Source: Ulvibacter antarcticus (GTDB taxonomy: Bacteria; Bacteroidota; Bacteroidia; Flavobacteriales; Flavobacteriaceae). Taken from it: 64,000 nucleotides of DNA. Position numbers and translations under genes: made by a program. The stretch is taken from assembly GCF_003688405.1 (NCBI RefSeq), contig NZ_REFC01000014.1, positions 62,001-126,000 on the forward strand. The letters are read 5' to 3'. Under the pieces are notes generated by a model. It saw only the letters and a list, made by a program, of their open reading frames with translations, did no database searches and was not told the DNA's origin. Shown here piece by piece: positions 25,195-34,541 of the stretch (position 1 is its first letter; each line of letters opens with the position of its first letter).

Positions 25195-26658
25195 CTAATT
25201 ATCACCTAAGAAGGTAAATTCAGTATAACATGGAATATCTACACCCACATGTCCCATACCTGTACCACTATTTCCATTGTCTACAAATCCAGGAGAATCG
25301 AATTGGTCAAATGCTAAATTAAAATTGTAGGTGGTGCCTCCAACAACTTGTAGATATAGGATCAAAGATGATTGATACCATATAGCGTAATAATTCGTAC
25401 CTCCACTACCACCAATCAATTTGTTGTGAACAGAGTATGAATTTGAATATATCATATGATCATTTCCATCAAAGGTAAATTTGAATTCACCTTCTTGAGA
25501 GGCAATATTTATTTTGTCTTTATTATCACTAGCTGGTTCCATATAACCACCTCCAAAATTTGTAGTTACTTCTAGTTTATAAGTTCCGGAATACTTTGCT
25601 GTGAAACTTTGATTTGTTAAGCCAGGAATATCTTGCCAGCCCGAAGTACTAATAGTTCTAAAACCTAATGGAGGAGCAGCATCCTGTTGGTAAACCTTAG
25701 AATGCATTTTTGGAAATTGAGCGATCCAATTACTTCCGTCCCACATATAAAAACCTTTATAAACATCGTTTGCGCCTGTCGCCGTATTATTTGTGTTGTA
25801 TACCATTAAACCTTCGGCCGGTGATGTGATTGGAGAAGATACGTTTGTTGCAGTAAGTCCAACGCGATTCATAAGAAAGCCTTTATCGGTTGCTGTCATT
25901 TCCATTTGGGAACTAGGATCGGGTGTTCCGGTCCCTAGACCTATATTATCATGTTCGCCATCGACAAACAAAGTATTTTCATTATTGCTAGTTTCCACTC
26001 TTAAATTTATATTTTCTCCTTCAGGATTAATGGAGAGTTCAATGTCTGATCCGCCGCTGGTATTTGCACTGGCGTTAAAAAAGACAGATCCATTGATCGC
26101 CATTCCCATTTTTTGATGCCCTGATTTCCAAAAACCCATAGTCTTGTCTTGATTCCATGAATAAAATGGCGCATTAGGAGATCCGTTTCCCATTGCTAGT
26201 ACTTGATAGCCGTTTGCAACCTTAAACCTTTCGATATGGTGAGTTCTAAACATTAAGGACTGGGCATCATTAGTTCCTAAATAATCTGAGTCTTCATCTG
26301 TATTCCAATTACCAGATAGATCCCATTTATCATTATTTTGCATTATATCCATCCATTCTGTACCACTCCAAAAGTGATAACCCGGAATTACTGCTGTACC
26401 ACCCGAGCCGGCCGTAGCTGTATTATATACAAGTAATCCAACTGCTGGCGCAGGAGTAATGGGACTTCCAATATTGCTGGCCGATAGCGCAACTTGAGGG
26501 ATTAAAATTCCTTTATTACCTTCTCCATTGTCAATATGTAGCATACTTGATGGGTCGGGCGTTAATGTACCAATCCCAACCTGAGCATTCAAATTGGTAA
26601 TTGTAGTGATCATTAAAATAAGGTAGGAAACTCTTCGTATACGGAGATAAGTTTTCAT
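25195..26658 (-). CDS. two-module GIGTLTP-family exported protein
   Basis: A 487-residue protein with two N-terminal-type modules: QVGIGTLTPDPSSMLHIDNG (about 26-45) and GLGTGTPDPSSQMEMTATDK (about 240-260). Each is followed by a VYNT...GYHFWSG or GFYMWDG line. The C-terminal domain (about 355-487) goes from TNQSFTAKYSGTYKLEVTTN to GHVGVDIPCYTEFTFLG and matches paralogs 1-3. It has its own leader (motif at 26701-26733) and is separated from paralog 3 by about 170 bases. The architecture looks like a fusion of two family members. Confidence 0.82.
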   Translation of the reverse strand: MKTYLRIRRVSYLILMITTITNLNAQVGIGTLTPDPSSMLHIDNGEGNKGILIPQVALSASNIGSPITPAPAVGLLVYNTATAGSGGTAVIPGYHFWSGTEWMDIMQNNDKWDLSGNWNTDEDSDYLGTNDAQSLMFRTHHIERFKVANGYQVLAMGNGSPNAPFYSWNQDKTMGFWKSGHQKMGMAINGSVFFNASANTSGGSDIELSINPEGENINLRVETSNNENTLFVDGEHDNIGLGTGTPDPSSQMEMTATDKGFLMNRVGLTATNVSSPITSPAEGLMVYNTNNTATGANDVYKGFYMWDGSNWIAQFPKMHSKVYQQDAAPPLGFRTISTSGWQDIPGLTNQSFTAKYSGTYKLEVTTNFGGGYMEPASDNKDKINIASQEGEFKFTFDGNDHMIYSNSYSVHNKLIGGSGGTNYYAIWYQSSLILYLQVVGGTTYNFNLAFDQFDSPGFVDNGNSGTGMGHVGVDIPCYTEFTFLGDN

Positions 26659-26700
26659 TATTGAGGAGATTTGGGGGGTTTGCTATGACAATTTTAGTTA

Positions 26701-26733
26701 TAAATACGATAAAAAACAAATATTATCGATGAA
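26701..26733 (-). promoter_or_regulatory. TTCATCGAT-type upstream motif, copy B
   Basis: Minus strand: GTTCATCGAT, then AATATTTG, two bases, TTTTATCG, starting about 47 bases before ATG 26658. Ungapped match to copies A and C. Confidence 0.65.
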
Positions 26734-26949
26734 CGGTAGTTTATTGGAAAAAACAAACTGTTTAAATGTTAAAATTTTGAAGATTGAGTGATGTTTTTCT
26801 TTAGAGATTTCTTAAAAATTAATACTTTGATTCATAGATTTTTACGATATTTTCAATGATTTTTGCGAAAGAAAGGGAATCCTCTAATTTGCTCTGTATA
26901 GTTTCGCAATCGAAACTTAGAATCTTGTTTTGCTTTAAATAATTTAAAA

Positions 26950-27870
26950 TTGTTTGAAAATCAGTTACATATCGTCAACGAAACAATCGTTTTTTCACCT
27001 TTTTCTTCTGAAAACATTCAGGTTGTTATAAAAAGGGAGGATAAAATACATCCTTTTATATCTGGTAATAAATTTAGAAAGCTCAAGTATAACGTTGGAA
27101 GCGCTATTGAATCTAATAAAGCAAGTATGCTCACATTTGGAGGGGCATATTCAAATCATATCGCAGCGGTTGCCTCGGCAGGAAGACTTGCCGGACTTAA
27201 AACTATTGGAATTATAAGAGGTGAGGAGTTGGCGAATAATTACTTCGATAACGCTACTTTATGTTTTGCAGAAGAAAACGGAATGGAATTGCACTTTATT
27301 TCCAGAGAAGCTTATAGAGAAAAGGAAGACCAGGCTTTTATTAAACAACTGAAGCAGTCTTACGGCGATTTTTATCTAATCCCGGAAGGTGGCACTAACG
27401 AATTGGCGATTAAAGGCTGTGCCGAAATATTAACTGAAGCCGATAAAGAATTCGACTATATCTGTACCGCTGTTGGAACCGGAGGCACCTTGGCTGGATT
27501 GGTTAAAGCTTCAGAAGAACATCAACATATTCTGGGATTTTCGGCCTTAAAAGGAAACTTTCAGAAGAAAATAGTAAACAAATTCAGCTCCAAAACGAAC
27601 TTTGCGATTACAGATGATTACTGTTTTGGAGGCTATGCAAAAATAGATTCAGAATTAATTCGTTTCATAAATACTTTCCGAAGAGAAACAACAATTCCTT
27701 TGGATCCGGTCTATACTGCAAAGATGATGTTTGGAATTTCCGATCTTATAAAAAGTGGATATTTCAAGGAAAATAGCCGTATTTTAGCCATCCATACAGG
27801 AGGTCTTCAAGGCATAGCCGGTATGAACCAAATGTTGAAAAAGAAACAAATGCAACAAATTGATATATAG
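26950..27870 (+). CDS. PLP-dependent deaminase/desulfhydrase (ACC deaminase/D-cysteine desulfhydrase family)
   Basis: A 306-residue fold type II PLP enzyme. KREDKIHPFISGNKFRKLKY contains the PLP lysine in the GNKxRKL motif. GGAYSNHIAAVASAG is the substrate loop, AVGTGGTLAG binds the phosphate, and AIHTGGLQG is near the end. The start is TTG at 26950, since no ATG occurs until well inside the conserved fold and a TAG lies at 26899. Members release ammonia and a 2-oxoacid from ACC, D-cysteine or similar amino acids; the substrate cannot be told from sequence. Two bases separate it from the next gene. Confidence 0.88.
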   Translation: MFENQLHIVNETIVFSPFSSENIQVVIKREDKIHPFISGNKFRKLKYNVGSAIESNKASMLTFGGAYSNHIAAVASAGRLAGLKTIGIIRGEELANNYFDNATLCFAEENGMELHFISREAYREKEDQAFIKQLKQSYGDFYLIPEGGTNELAIKGCAEILTEADKEFDYICTAVGTGGTLAGLVKASEEHQHILGFSALKGNFQKKIVNKFSSKTNFAITDDYCFGGYAKIDSELIRFINTFRRETTIPLDPVYTAKMMFGISDLIKSGYFKENSRILAIHTGGLQGIAGMNQMLKKKQMQQIDI

Positions 27871-27871
27871 T

Positions 27872-28708
27872 ATGTTTTTAAGAAGTTTAGCGTGTATAAT
27901 TATCCTTGTGATGGTGCTAAGTGGTTGTAAATCGCATAAAAAAACAACCACTTATAAGAAAAAAACGAGAACCGAACGAACCACTACTCCGGTTATTAAT
28001 AACACCTCTAATCCTAAAGATGAAGAGACGGTTACCATAGTTACGCCCCCTAAGACTAATGCTTCTTATGCCGAAATTGTTTCAAACTATATAAATAATT
28101 ATAGTGGTATCGCTATGGAGGAGATGCTTCAGTATGGTATTCCAGCGAGTATTACTTTAGCACAAGGAATCTTGGAAAGTGGTGCTGGAAGAGGTGAACT
28201 TACGAGTAAAGCTAATAATCACTTCGGAATTAAATGCCATCGTGAATGGTCGGGTGATCGTGTATATCATGATGATGATGAAGCACAAGAATGTTTCAGA
28301 AAATATGCAGATCCAAAATATTCTTTTCGGGATCATTCTTTATTTCTTACCTCCCGATCTAGATATGCCGATTTATTTAAATTGAGAAAAGACGATTACA
28401 AAGCTTGGTCAAAGGGTTTAAAAAAGGCAGGTTACGCTACAGATCCAAAATATCCTGACAAACTAATTGGTATTATTGAACGGTATAATTTAACATCCTA
28501 CGATGATGAAGTGTTAGGAGGTAAAGTCAACACTGTGCGTCTCGACGATACTAAAATAAGCACTTACCAAGTACAAAAAGGGGATACTTTATATAATATT
28601 GCCCGCAGACATAATATTACTGTGGAGACTTTAAAAGAGTACAACGGATTAAGATCTAATGATATTTCAATAGGACAGGAACTGTATCTGCATCCTGTAA
28701 AAAATTAA
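27872..28708 (+). CDS. glucosaminidase-LysM lipoprotein
   Basis: A 278-residue protein from ATG 27872 (an ATA/ATG a few codons earlier overlaps the previous gene). Lipobox LSGC with C19, a Thr/Lys-rich linker, then a mannosyl-glycoprotein endo-beta-N-acetylglucosaminidase-like domain (about 65-215; [20 protein letters not shown] with the catalytic glutamate, [11 protein letters not shown]). A LysM domain closes the protein (about 228-275; [20 protein letters not shown]). It cuts the glycan strands of peptidoglycan. Packed between its neighbours with gaps of 2 and 7 bases, it belongs to an operon with hemL. Confidence 0.93.
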   Translation: MFLRSLACIIILVMVLSGCKSHKKTTTYKKKTRTERTTTPVINNTSNPKDEETVTIVTPPKTNASYAEIVSNYINNYSGIAMEEMLQYGIPASITLAQGILESGAGRGELTSKANNHFGIKCHREWSGDRVYHDDDEAQECFRKYADPKYSFRDHSLFLTSRSRYADLFKLRKDDYKAWSKGLKKAGYATDPKYPDKLIGIIERYNLTSYDDEVLGGKVNTVRLDDTKISTYQVQKGDTLYNIARRHNITVETLKEYNGLRSNDISIGQELYLHPVKN

Positions 28709-28715
28709 TTTTAAT

Positions 28716-30002
28716 ATGATATATAAAAGAAGCAGTGCACTTTTTGCTGAAGCGCAGCGCGTAATTCCCGGAGGCGTTAATTCTCCTGTTCGTGCATTTA
28801 CAGCTGTTGGAGGAGATCCGGTTTTTGTTGAAAAGGCAGAAGGAGCGTATCTCTACGATGTTGACGGTAATAAACTTATCGATTATATTGGTTCCTGGGG
28901 CCCCATGATTTTAGGTCATGCTCATAAACCTGTTATTGATGCTGTAATAGAAAAGGCTAAAAAAGGTACATCTTTTGGTATGCCTACGAAAATTGAAACC
29001 GACATAGCTTCACTGGCTGTATCTATGGTGCCGAATATAGATAAGATTCGATTTGTGAATAGTGGAACTGAAGCGTGTATGAGTGCTGTAAGATTAGCAC
29101 GTGGATTTAAAGGTCGGGATAAAATTATAAAGTTTGCAGGTTGCTACCACGGTCATAGTGATTCATTTTTAATTCAGGCTGGTAGTGGTGCGATAACTTT
29201 TGGAACTCCTAATAGTCCAGGGGTTACCAAAGGAACTGCAAAAGATACTTTATTAGCTAGATTCAATGATTTGGATAATGTAGCTGAAATCATTTCAGAA
29301 AATAAAAACGAAATTGCCTGTATCATCCTTGAACCCGTTGCGGGAAATATGGGATGCATACCTCCAGCTGAAGGGTTTTTACAAGGTCTGCGATCATTAT
29401 GTGACACTCATGACATCTTACTTATTTTTGATGAGGTAATGACCGGCTTTCGACTTGCAAAAGGTGGCGTGCAAGAATTGTATGGGGTTGCAGCCGATAT
29501 TGTTTGCTTCGGAAAAGTAATAGGTGGCGGGTTGCCTGTTGGTGCTTTTGCCGCAAGAGAAGAAATTATGAATTACCTCGCACCTCTTGGACCAGTGTAT
29601 CAGGCGGGAACATTAAGCGGGAATCCATTGGCGATGGCGGCTGGTTTTGCCATGCTCACTGAACTCAATGAAAATCCTGAAATTTTTAAATCATTGGCAA
29701 AAAAGACAGCCTATCTTCATAAAGGATTAGTAGTTGCCTTGGATGAAAGTAATCTTACCTACACTATAAATAGGACTGGATCGATGATTTCTGTGCATTT
29801 TTCTGAAACGCCAGTGGTAGATTTTGAAACTGCGGCAAAAGGAAATAACAATACGTTTAAGAAGTTTTTCCACGGTCTGTTAGCTGAAGGGATTTACATT
29901 GCTCCGAGTGCTTTTGAAACCTGGTTTTTAAGCGAGGCCCTAAGCTATGAGGATCTTGATAAAACTATTGAAGCTTGTAGGAAGGTTGCTAAAACCTTAT
30001 AA
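28716..30002 (+). CDS. hemL: glutamate-1-semialdehyde 2,1-aminomutase
   Basis: A 428-residue class III aminotransferase. [11 protein letters not shown] at the start, [13 protein letters not shown]-like line, [38 protein letters not shown], and the PLP lysine in [15 protein letters not shown] (about 262-276) are all typical. It makes 5-aminolevulinate from glutamate-1-semialdehyde for haem synthesis. Length matches the family. It ends a three-gene set with the PLP enzyme and the glucosaminidase; a strong terminator follows. Confidence 0.96.
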   Translation: MIYKRSSALFAEAQRVIPGGVNSPVRAFTAVGGDPVFVEKAEGAYLYDVDGNKLIDYIGSWGPMILGHAHKPVIDAVIEKAKKGTSFGMPTKIETDIASLAVSMVPNIDKIRFVNSGTEACMSAVRLARGFKGRDKIIKFAGCYHGHSDSFLIQAGSGAITFGTPNSPGVTKGTAKDTLLARFNDLDNVAEIISENKNEIACIILEPVAGNMGCIPPAEGFLQGLRSLCDTHDILLIFDEVMTGFRLAKGGVQELYGVAADIVCFGKVIGGGLPVGAFAAREEIMNYLAPLGPVYQAGTLSGNPLAMAAGFAMLTELNENPEIFKSLAKKTAYLHKGLVVALDESNLTYTINRTGSMISVHFSETPVVDFETAAKGNNNTFKKFFHGLLAEGIYIAPSAFETWFLSEALSYEDLDKTIEACRKVAKTL

Positions 30003-30003
30003 T

Positions 30004-30049
30004 AAAACACCCTCCATAACAATTAGCTATGAAGGGTGTTTTGTTTTTT
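30004..30049 (+). terminator. rho-independent (bidirectional) terminator
   Basis: AAAACACCCTCCATA pairs with TATGAAGGGTGTTTT around a 9-base loop, with T-rich sequence after it and A-rich before. It separates hemL from the convergent gene at 30073. Confidence 0.88.
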
Positions 30050-30072
30050 ATAATTCCGAGGAACTACTTAGC

Positions 30073-30414
30073 TTAAAGTGCTTTCCATTTTTTGTATTGG
30101 GCTTCATTCAATGTCTTCTTCATCGCTGCGTCAAGACCTGAATCGAATTTTTTCTTATTAGCAATTACTGAAGCATTCGAGGCATCTTGCCCATTGATAT
30201 GCTTTCTGTAATTCATTTCGTTCGAAACCAAAGCTCTAAAAACAGTACGTTCCTGATCATCGGTAAGATCTAAAGTTTTATCCAATTCCTGAGATTGCTT
30301 TTTAGCAACAACTTCAGGTCTGTCGTTATCTTGTTTTAATTCTTGCGCGACTGCAGAGTTTATTCCGAACATCATAACAAAAGCCAAAACACCTATTGAT
30401 AAAAGATTTTTCAT
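30073..30414 (-). CDS. Spy/CpxP-like small periplasmic protein
   Basis: A 113-residue protein from ATG 30414. Signal peptide KNLLSIGVLAFVMMFGINSA with cleavage after VAQ, then a helical charged body containing LDLTDDQERTVFRAL and LNEAQYKKWKAL. The same LTxxQ and LNExQYxKW pattern occurs in the next gene, so the two are paralogs. The pattern recalls the LTxxQ motif of Spy/CpxP periplasmic chaperones, but family assignment is moderate. Confidence 0.75.
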   Translation of the reverse strand: MKNLLSIGVLAFVMMFGINSAVAQELKQDNDRPEVVAKKQSQELDKTLDLTDDQERTVFRALVSNEMNYRKHINGQDASNASVIANKKKFDSGLDAAMKKTLNEAQYKKWKAL

Positions 30415-30493
30415 TTTTCTAAATTTAAGGTTACTAATGTAACTATTTATGATGCAAATAACCAAAAATTAAGCCAAAAATCAAATTTTTATA

Positions 30494-30940
30494 TTAGCCT
30501 CGCGAAGCTTTGTCTTTACTGGCCTTACGCATCTTCCCTTTTCTTCTGTTCTGCTTGCTTTTTTCCCATTTTTGGTATTGTTCATCGTTAAGAACCGATT
30601 TCATCTCCTTTTTAAAGGCAATTTTTTCATCCATTAATTTCGATTTCAGCTCAAAGCGCTCGGCATCTGTCATATCTTTTCTCTTTTCTCTATTTTCCGC
30701 ATGGGAACCTCGATTCTTTGCTTGATCTAACATCAACTTATTTACAGTGACTTGCTGTGATTCGGTGAGATCGAGATGTAGCGTCATTTTTTTTGTAGCC
30801 AATTCTGCTTTTTGTTCTGGAGTAAAATCCGGTCTATTATCCTGCATTTCGCTTTTATTCTCTTTTTTATCTGCTCTTCTTTCTTGTGCATACGTACCGA
30901 TAAATAACAGTAATAATGCGACGGTCATTAATTTTTTCAT
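30494..30940 (-). CDS. Spy/CpxP-like periplasmic protein, basic C-terminus
   Basis: A 148-residue protein. Signal peptide MKKLMTVALLLLFIGTYAQE, then LHLDLTESQQVTVNKLMLDQ, a DMTDAERFELKSKLM segment and LNDEQYQKWEKSK. The last 20 residues are very basic. Helical, highly charged, no cysteine. Upstream partner of the paralog at 30073 on the same strand (79-base gap). A periplasmic chaperone or stress role is inferred from the family motif. Confidence 0.78.
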   Translation of the reverse strand: MKKLMTVALLLLFIGTYAQERRADKKENKSEMQDNRPDFTPEQKAELATKKMTLHLDLTESQQVTVNKLMLDQAKNRGSHAENREKRKDMTDAERFELKSKLMDEKIAFKKEMKSVLNDEQYQKWEKSKQNRRKGKMRKASKDKASRG

Positions 30941-31085
30941 TTCTAATAATTTTTATTGTTCAACATATCTATGACACTTTATTGAGATGATAGTTTAATG
31001 ATTATTAAAAAAATTAAGTTGAATTAGATAGCATACACGTTTAAAGTAGTTATTACTAATCAGATTTAACTATTTTTGAAAACGA

Positions 31086-32063
31086 ATGAAGATCGTCTCT
31101 CAAATAAAACTTCCCATCGAAAAGGAGATGGAGCTTTTTGAAAAAAAGTTCACTAATTCTATGTCTTCAAATGTCTCCCTCCTAAACCGTATTACTCACT
31201 ATGTTGTAAACCGTAAAGGAAAACAGATGCGACCGATGTTTGTTTTTCTAATTGCAAAAATGGTGAACGAGGGTGAAGTGAACGAACGTACCTACAGAGG
31301 TGCTTCGGTGATAGAGCTTATACATACCGCAACGCTTGTTCATGATGATGTAGTAGATGATAGCAATAGACGTAGAGGTTTCTTCTCTATAAACGCTCTG
31401 TGGAAGAATAAAATCGCTGTACTCGTAGGGGATTATTTGCTCTCAAAAGGACTTTTGCTTTCTATTGATAATGATGATTTCGATTTACTGAAAATTATAT
31501 CGGTAGCGGTACGGGAAATGAGTGAAGGGGAATTACTGCAAATTGAAAAGGCAAGAAGTCTCGATATCACCGAAGAAGTGTATTTTGAAATCATTCGGCA
31601 GAAAACAGCCACACTTATTGCTGCTTGCTGTGCAATGGGAGCACAATCTGTAAACGCAAGCTCTGAAAAGGTTGAACAAATGCGGAATTTTGGGGAGCTT
31701 ATCGGAATCGCTTTTCAAATAAAAGATGATCTCTTCGACTATGGAAATGAACAAATTGGAAAACCTACCGGCATCGACATTAAAGAGCAAAAAATGACCT
31801 TGCCTTTAATATATGCACTAAACAATGCTTCTCACAGCGACAAGAAATGGCTTATAAATTCTGTGAAAAACCATAACAAGGACGCTAAAAGAGTAAAGGA
31901 AGTAATTCATTTTGTTAGAGATAATGGTGGACTCGATTATGCAGTTGTACAAATGAAAGCGTATCAACAGAAAGCAATGCAGTTGTTACAAGAATTTCCG
32001 GCTTCCCCTTATAAAGATTCTTTGGAGTTAATGGTGAACTATGTGATCGATCGGAAAAAGTAG
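31086..32063 (+). CDS. trans-polyprenyl diphosphate synthase
   Basis: A 325-residue all-helical prenyltransferase. First aspartate motif DDVVDD (87-92) in ELIHTATLVHDDVVDDSNRR; second, DDLFDYGNEQIGKPTGID at about 212-230; KGKQMRP binds the diphosphate. It condenses IPP to a long-chain (octaprenyl-type) diphosphate, here probably the menaquinone side chain. TATTTTTG just before the ATG fits a -7 element but lies very close to the start. Length fits the IspB type. Confidence 0.92.
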   Translation: MKIVSQIKLPIEKEMELFEKKFTNSMSSNVSLLNRITHYVVNRKGKQMRPMFVFLIAKMVNEGEVNERTYRGASVIELIHTATLVHDDVVDDSNRRRGFFSINALWKNKIAVLVGDYLLSKGLLLSIDNDDFDLLKIISVAVREMSEGELLQIEKARSLDITEEVYFEIIRQKTATLIAACCAMGAQSVNASSEKVEQMRNFGELIGIAFQIKDDLFDYGNEQIGKPTGIDIKEQKMTLPLIYALNNASHSDKKWLINSVKNHNKDAKRVKEVIHFVRDNGGLDYAVVQMKAYQQKAMQLLQEFPASPYKDSLELMVNYVIDRKK

Positions 32064-32071
32064 TTGTTTGC

Positions 32072-32188
32072 AGAGTTCCAGAGTTCCAGAGTTCCAAAGA
32101 CTCAAAGTTTCAGAGTTTTCGTAGTTTTAAACATCCAACATCCAACATCCAACATCCAACATCCAACATCCAACAATCCAACAATCCA
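32072..32188. repeat. short tandem repeats (nonamer and heptamer)
   Basis: Three copies of an AGAGTTCCA-like nonamer (32072-32097) and, after a spacer, six perfect ACATCCA heptamers (32131-32172) followed by two ACAATCCA octamers (to 32188). The tract fills the gap before the CPBP gene. Confidence 0.92.
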
Positions 32189-32279
32189 ATAACTTTTCCC
32201 CTCAGACAACTAAAACTAGTTTTTAACCGTCTATAGATAAATGCCCAAACCTAATTGCGGCTTTGCTAATCAAATTTCG

Positions 32280-33089
32280 ATGAACAAAACATTATTAAAA
32301 AGCGACTTTACAGTTTTCATTATTTTATTCTTATTTGTTGTTCTTCTTAGACAATTCACGGTATCTCAAATGCTCGCTGCAGGGATCGATAGCTACTATG
32401 TTCACTCTGGTTTTAAAATTTGTGTAAATATCTTACTCGCTGCTATTTCGATATATTTTATACGGAAGAACAACCTACAGGAATTAGCCGGCTTATCAAA
32501 GGTTAAGGTTAAAAGAGCGTATTTATTGTTATTCCCGCTGTTATACCTCACAATTATTAACGCATTATTTCTTGATGATATTTCGGAAGAAAATCTCTGG
32601 TTGAATTTGTTTGTCTCCGGAATCTATTGCTTGAGTGTCGGTTTATCTGAAGAATTAACGTTGAGAGGGTTTATTCAGTCCTTTTTAATAAATCGATTTG
32701 GAAGCAGTAAAAAAAATATTGTAATCGTAATTTTTGCTTCTGCAGCTTTTTTTGGAATCCTTCATTTGGTGAAATTCGACAAAGGCTTATATGGTGAGAT
32801 TTCGCAGCTATTCTTCGCTACTTTCATTGGTGTGATGTTTGGCGTGGTATTGCTAATTACCAAAAGAATCTATCCACTTATTATCATACATGCAGCCATC
32901 GATTTTGTGGCCAAATTGGATTCGATGGGTAATCCGGCTGCTGCTCAAATATCTAATCCAACATCTTTGACTAACAGCATCGCAACTTCCTTGATCGTTT
33001 TACCATGTTTGTTGTATGCCATCTATTATATTTGGAAAACAGACCTGCTAAAAATTGTAAAAAATAATACGTCAGGCAACCCTTTATAA
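32280..33089 (+). CDS. CPBP family intramembrane protease-like protein
   Basis: A 269-residue membrane protein with about seven to eight hydrophobic segments. The CPBP (Abi) motifs are all present: SEELTLRGFIQ (motif 1, EExxxR), FFGILHL (motif 2), and HAAIDF (motif 3), in the order of Rce1-type glutamic proteases. The start is ATG 32280; an ATG at 32241 adds 13 residues. Substrate unknown. It sits after a heptamer tract. Confidence 0.85.
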   Translation: MNKTLLKSDFTVFIILFLFVVLLRQFTVSQMLAAGIDSYYVHSGFKICVNILLAAISIYFIRKNNLQELAGLSKVKVKRAYLLLFPLLYLTIINALFLDDISEENLWLNLFVSGIYCLSVGLSEELTLRGFIQSFLINRFGSSKKNIVIVIFASAAFFGILHLVKFDKGLYGEISQLFFATFIGVMFGVVLLITKRIYPLIIIHAAIDFVAKLDSMGNPAAAQISNPTSLTNSIATSLIVLPCLLYAIYYIWKTDLLKIVKNNTSGNPL

Positions 33090-33134
33090 AAATTTCACGT
33101 CTATTTAAATAGAGTCTGTTAATACCGTCAAATC

Positions 33135-33701
33135 TTGAAGTTAATTTCATTACATAAAAATTATACAAAGCTGATCGAGAGATCGGTTAAGGGAAACAGA
33201 AGAGCGCAACAGGAGCTGTTCGAGCTTTTCTCTCCTAAGATGCTAAGTGTTTGCAGACAGTATATGAAAAATAATGATGCGGCCGAAGAGGTGATGTTAA
33301 CAGGGTTTTTAAAGGTCTTTACCCACCTTGAAAGTTTTAAAGCCGAAGGAAGTTTCGAAGGATGGATTCGTAGAATCATGGTAAACGAATCTATCTCACA
33401 ATTACGAAAAAACAAAAAGCTGTTCTTTAAGGATGAAACAGAAATTGAAAATTCTATTGAGCACGTAGCCTATATTGAAAGTGCGTTGGAAGTAGCTGAA
33501 ATTCAAAAATTAATCGATTCACTACCCGACGGATATAGAACTGTATTTGTAATGTATGCGGTGGAGGGCTATAAGCACGGGGAAATTGCAGAGATGCTTC
33601 ATATAAGCGAAAGTACCTCCAAAACGCAGTTGTTTAAAGCAAGGAAGCTTTTACAGCAAAAATTTAATAATGAAAATAAAATGAGTTATGGCACCCGTTA
33701 A
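33135..33701 (+). CDS. ECF-type RNA polymerase sigma factor
   Basis: A 188-residue sigma-70 family factor. Region 2: RRAQQELFELFSPKMLSVCR to FEGWIRRIMVNESISQLRK; region 4: LPDGYRTVFVMYAVEGYKHG-EIAEMLHISESTSKTQL. Start is TTG 33135 (LKLISLHK is the usual flavobacterial opening; no ATG near). The next gene begins inside its last 14 bases, which implies translational coupling. The partner at 33688 is a membrane protein and could be its regulator. Confidence 0.9.
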   Translation: MKLISLHKNYTKLIERSVKGNRRAQQELFELFSPKMLSVCRQYMKNNDAAEEVMLTGFLKVFTHLESFKAEGSFEGWIRRIMVNESISQLRKNKKLFFKDETEIENSIEHVAYIESALEVAEIQKLIDSLPDGYRTVFVMYAVEGYKHGEIAEMLHISESTSKTQLFKARKLLQQKFNNENKMSYGTR

Positions 33702-34494
33702 ATTTGAAGAAAACATACGCGAGAAGCTTGAAGAAAGAGAAATTAAACCTTCAAAAGACGCTTGGAAAAAACTAAGTACGCAACTAGATGCACTTCCAAA
33801 AAAGTCGAATAATCGAACTATTTGGTATGCAATTGCTGCCAGCTTAATAGGTGTATTGATAGTTGTTTCGGTGGTAAGAAATATTTCTTCAAATGCTTCG
33901 GAAGAAATTAATAAGGAGCTGGTTAATGTAGATGCTTCGGAAGAAACTCCAATGGAAACAAGTCCGAAAATAAAGCTTAACGAGCAAATATTGAAAGAAG
34001 AGTCAAAAGAAATGGTTGCCTCTGAAACTGTTTCCGAAGAGAAAAAAATTGAAAAAATTGTTGAAACACCTCAAAAAACTTTTCAGAAAAAAGATAGAAT
34101 CGCAGTACAAAAAACAGCTAAAAAGAATAATTCTGATGAGCCCATTAAAGCGAATAATTCTGTAAAAATTGAACCGATTGAAGCAGTAGCTGTAAATCAG
34201 TTGAATTCTGAAGAAAAAATTCTAAATGATAAAATACAAAAAGTAGTAGCTCAAGTTGAGCAATTACAAAAAGAGAATACGGTTGTTACCGCCGAGGAAA
34301 TCGATGCGCTCCTGATCAACGCGCAACGTGAAATCCGAACTCAGCAAATTCTAAGTTCTAATAAAGTTGACGCGGCGTCCTTGCTGGATGATGTAGAAAC
34401 GGAATTGGAACGTAGCTTTAGAGATAAGGTTTATGATGCGTTGGGTGAAGGATTTACAAAAATTAGAACGGCAGTAATTGAACGTAATAATTAA
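33688..34494 (+). CDS. single-pass membrane protein, probable sigma partner
   Basis: A 268-residue protein with ATG 33688 overlapping the sigma stop. Layout: a short N-terminal charged helix (FEENIREKLEEREIKPSKDA-WKKL), one membrane segment at about 46-62 (WYAIAASLIGVLIVVSVV), and a long Glu/Lys-rich coiled-coil-like outer part. The helix-membrane-outer part arrangement is typical of anti-sigma factors in Bacteroidetes, but there is no clear FecR or zinc-binding anti-sigma domain. Function inferred from context. Confidence 0.72.
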   Translation: MAPVKFEENIREKLEEREIKPSKDAWKKLSTQLDALPKKSNNRTIWYAIAASLIGVLIVVSVVRNISSNASEEINKELVNVDASEETPMETSPKIKLNEQILKEESKEMVASETVSEEKKIEKIVETPQKTFQKKDRIAVQKTAKKNNSDEPIKANNSVKIEPIEAVAVNQLNSEEKILNDKIQKVVAQVEQLQKENTVVTAEEIDALLINAQREIRTQQILSSNKVDAASLLDDVETELERSFRDKVYDALGEGFTKIRTAVIERNN

Positions 34495-34541
34495 GTATTC
34501 ATCAATCGATCCGCCATTGGTGGATAAAAATCACGAACACT

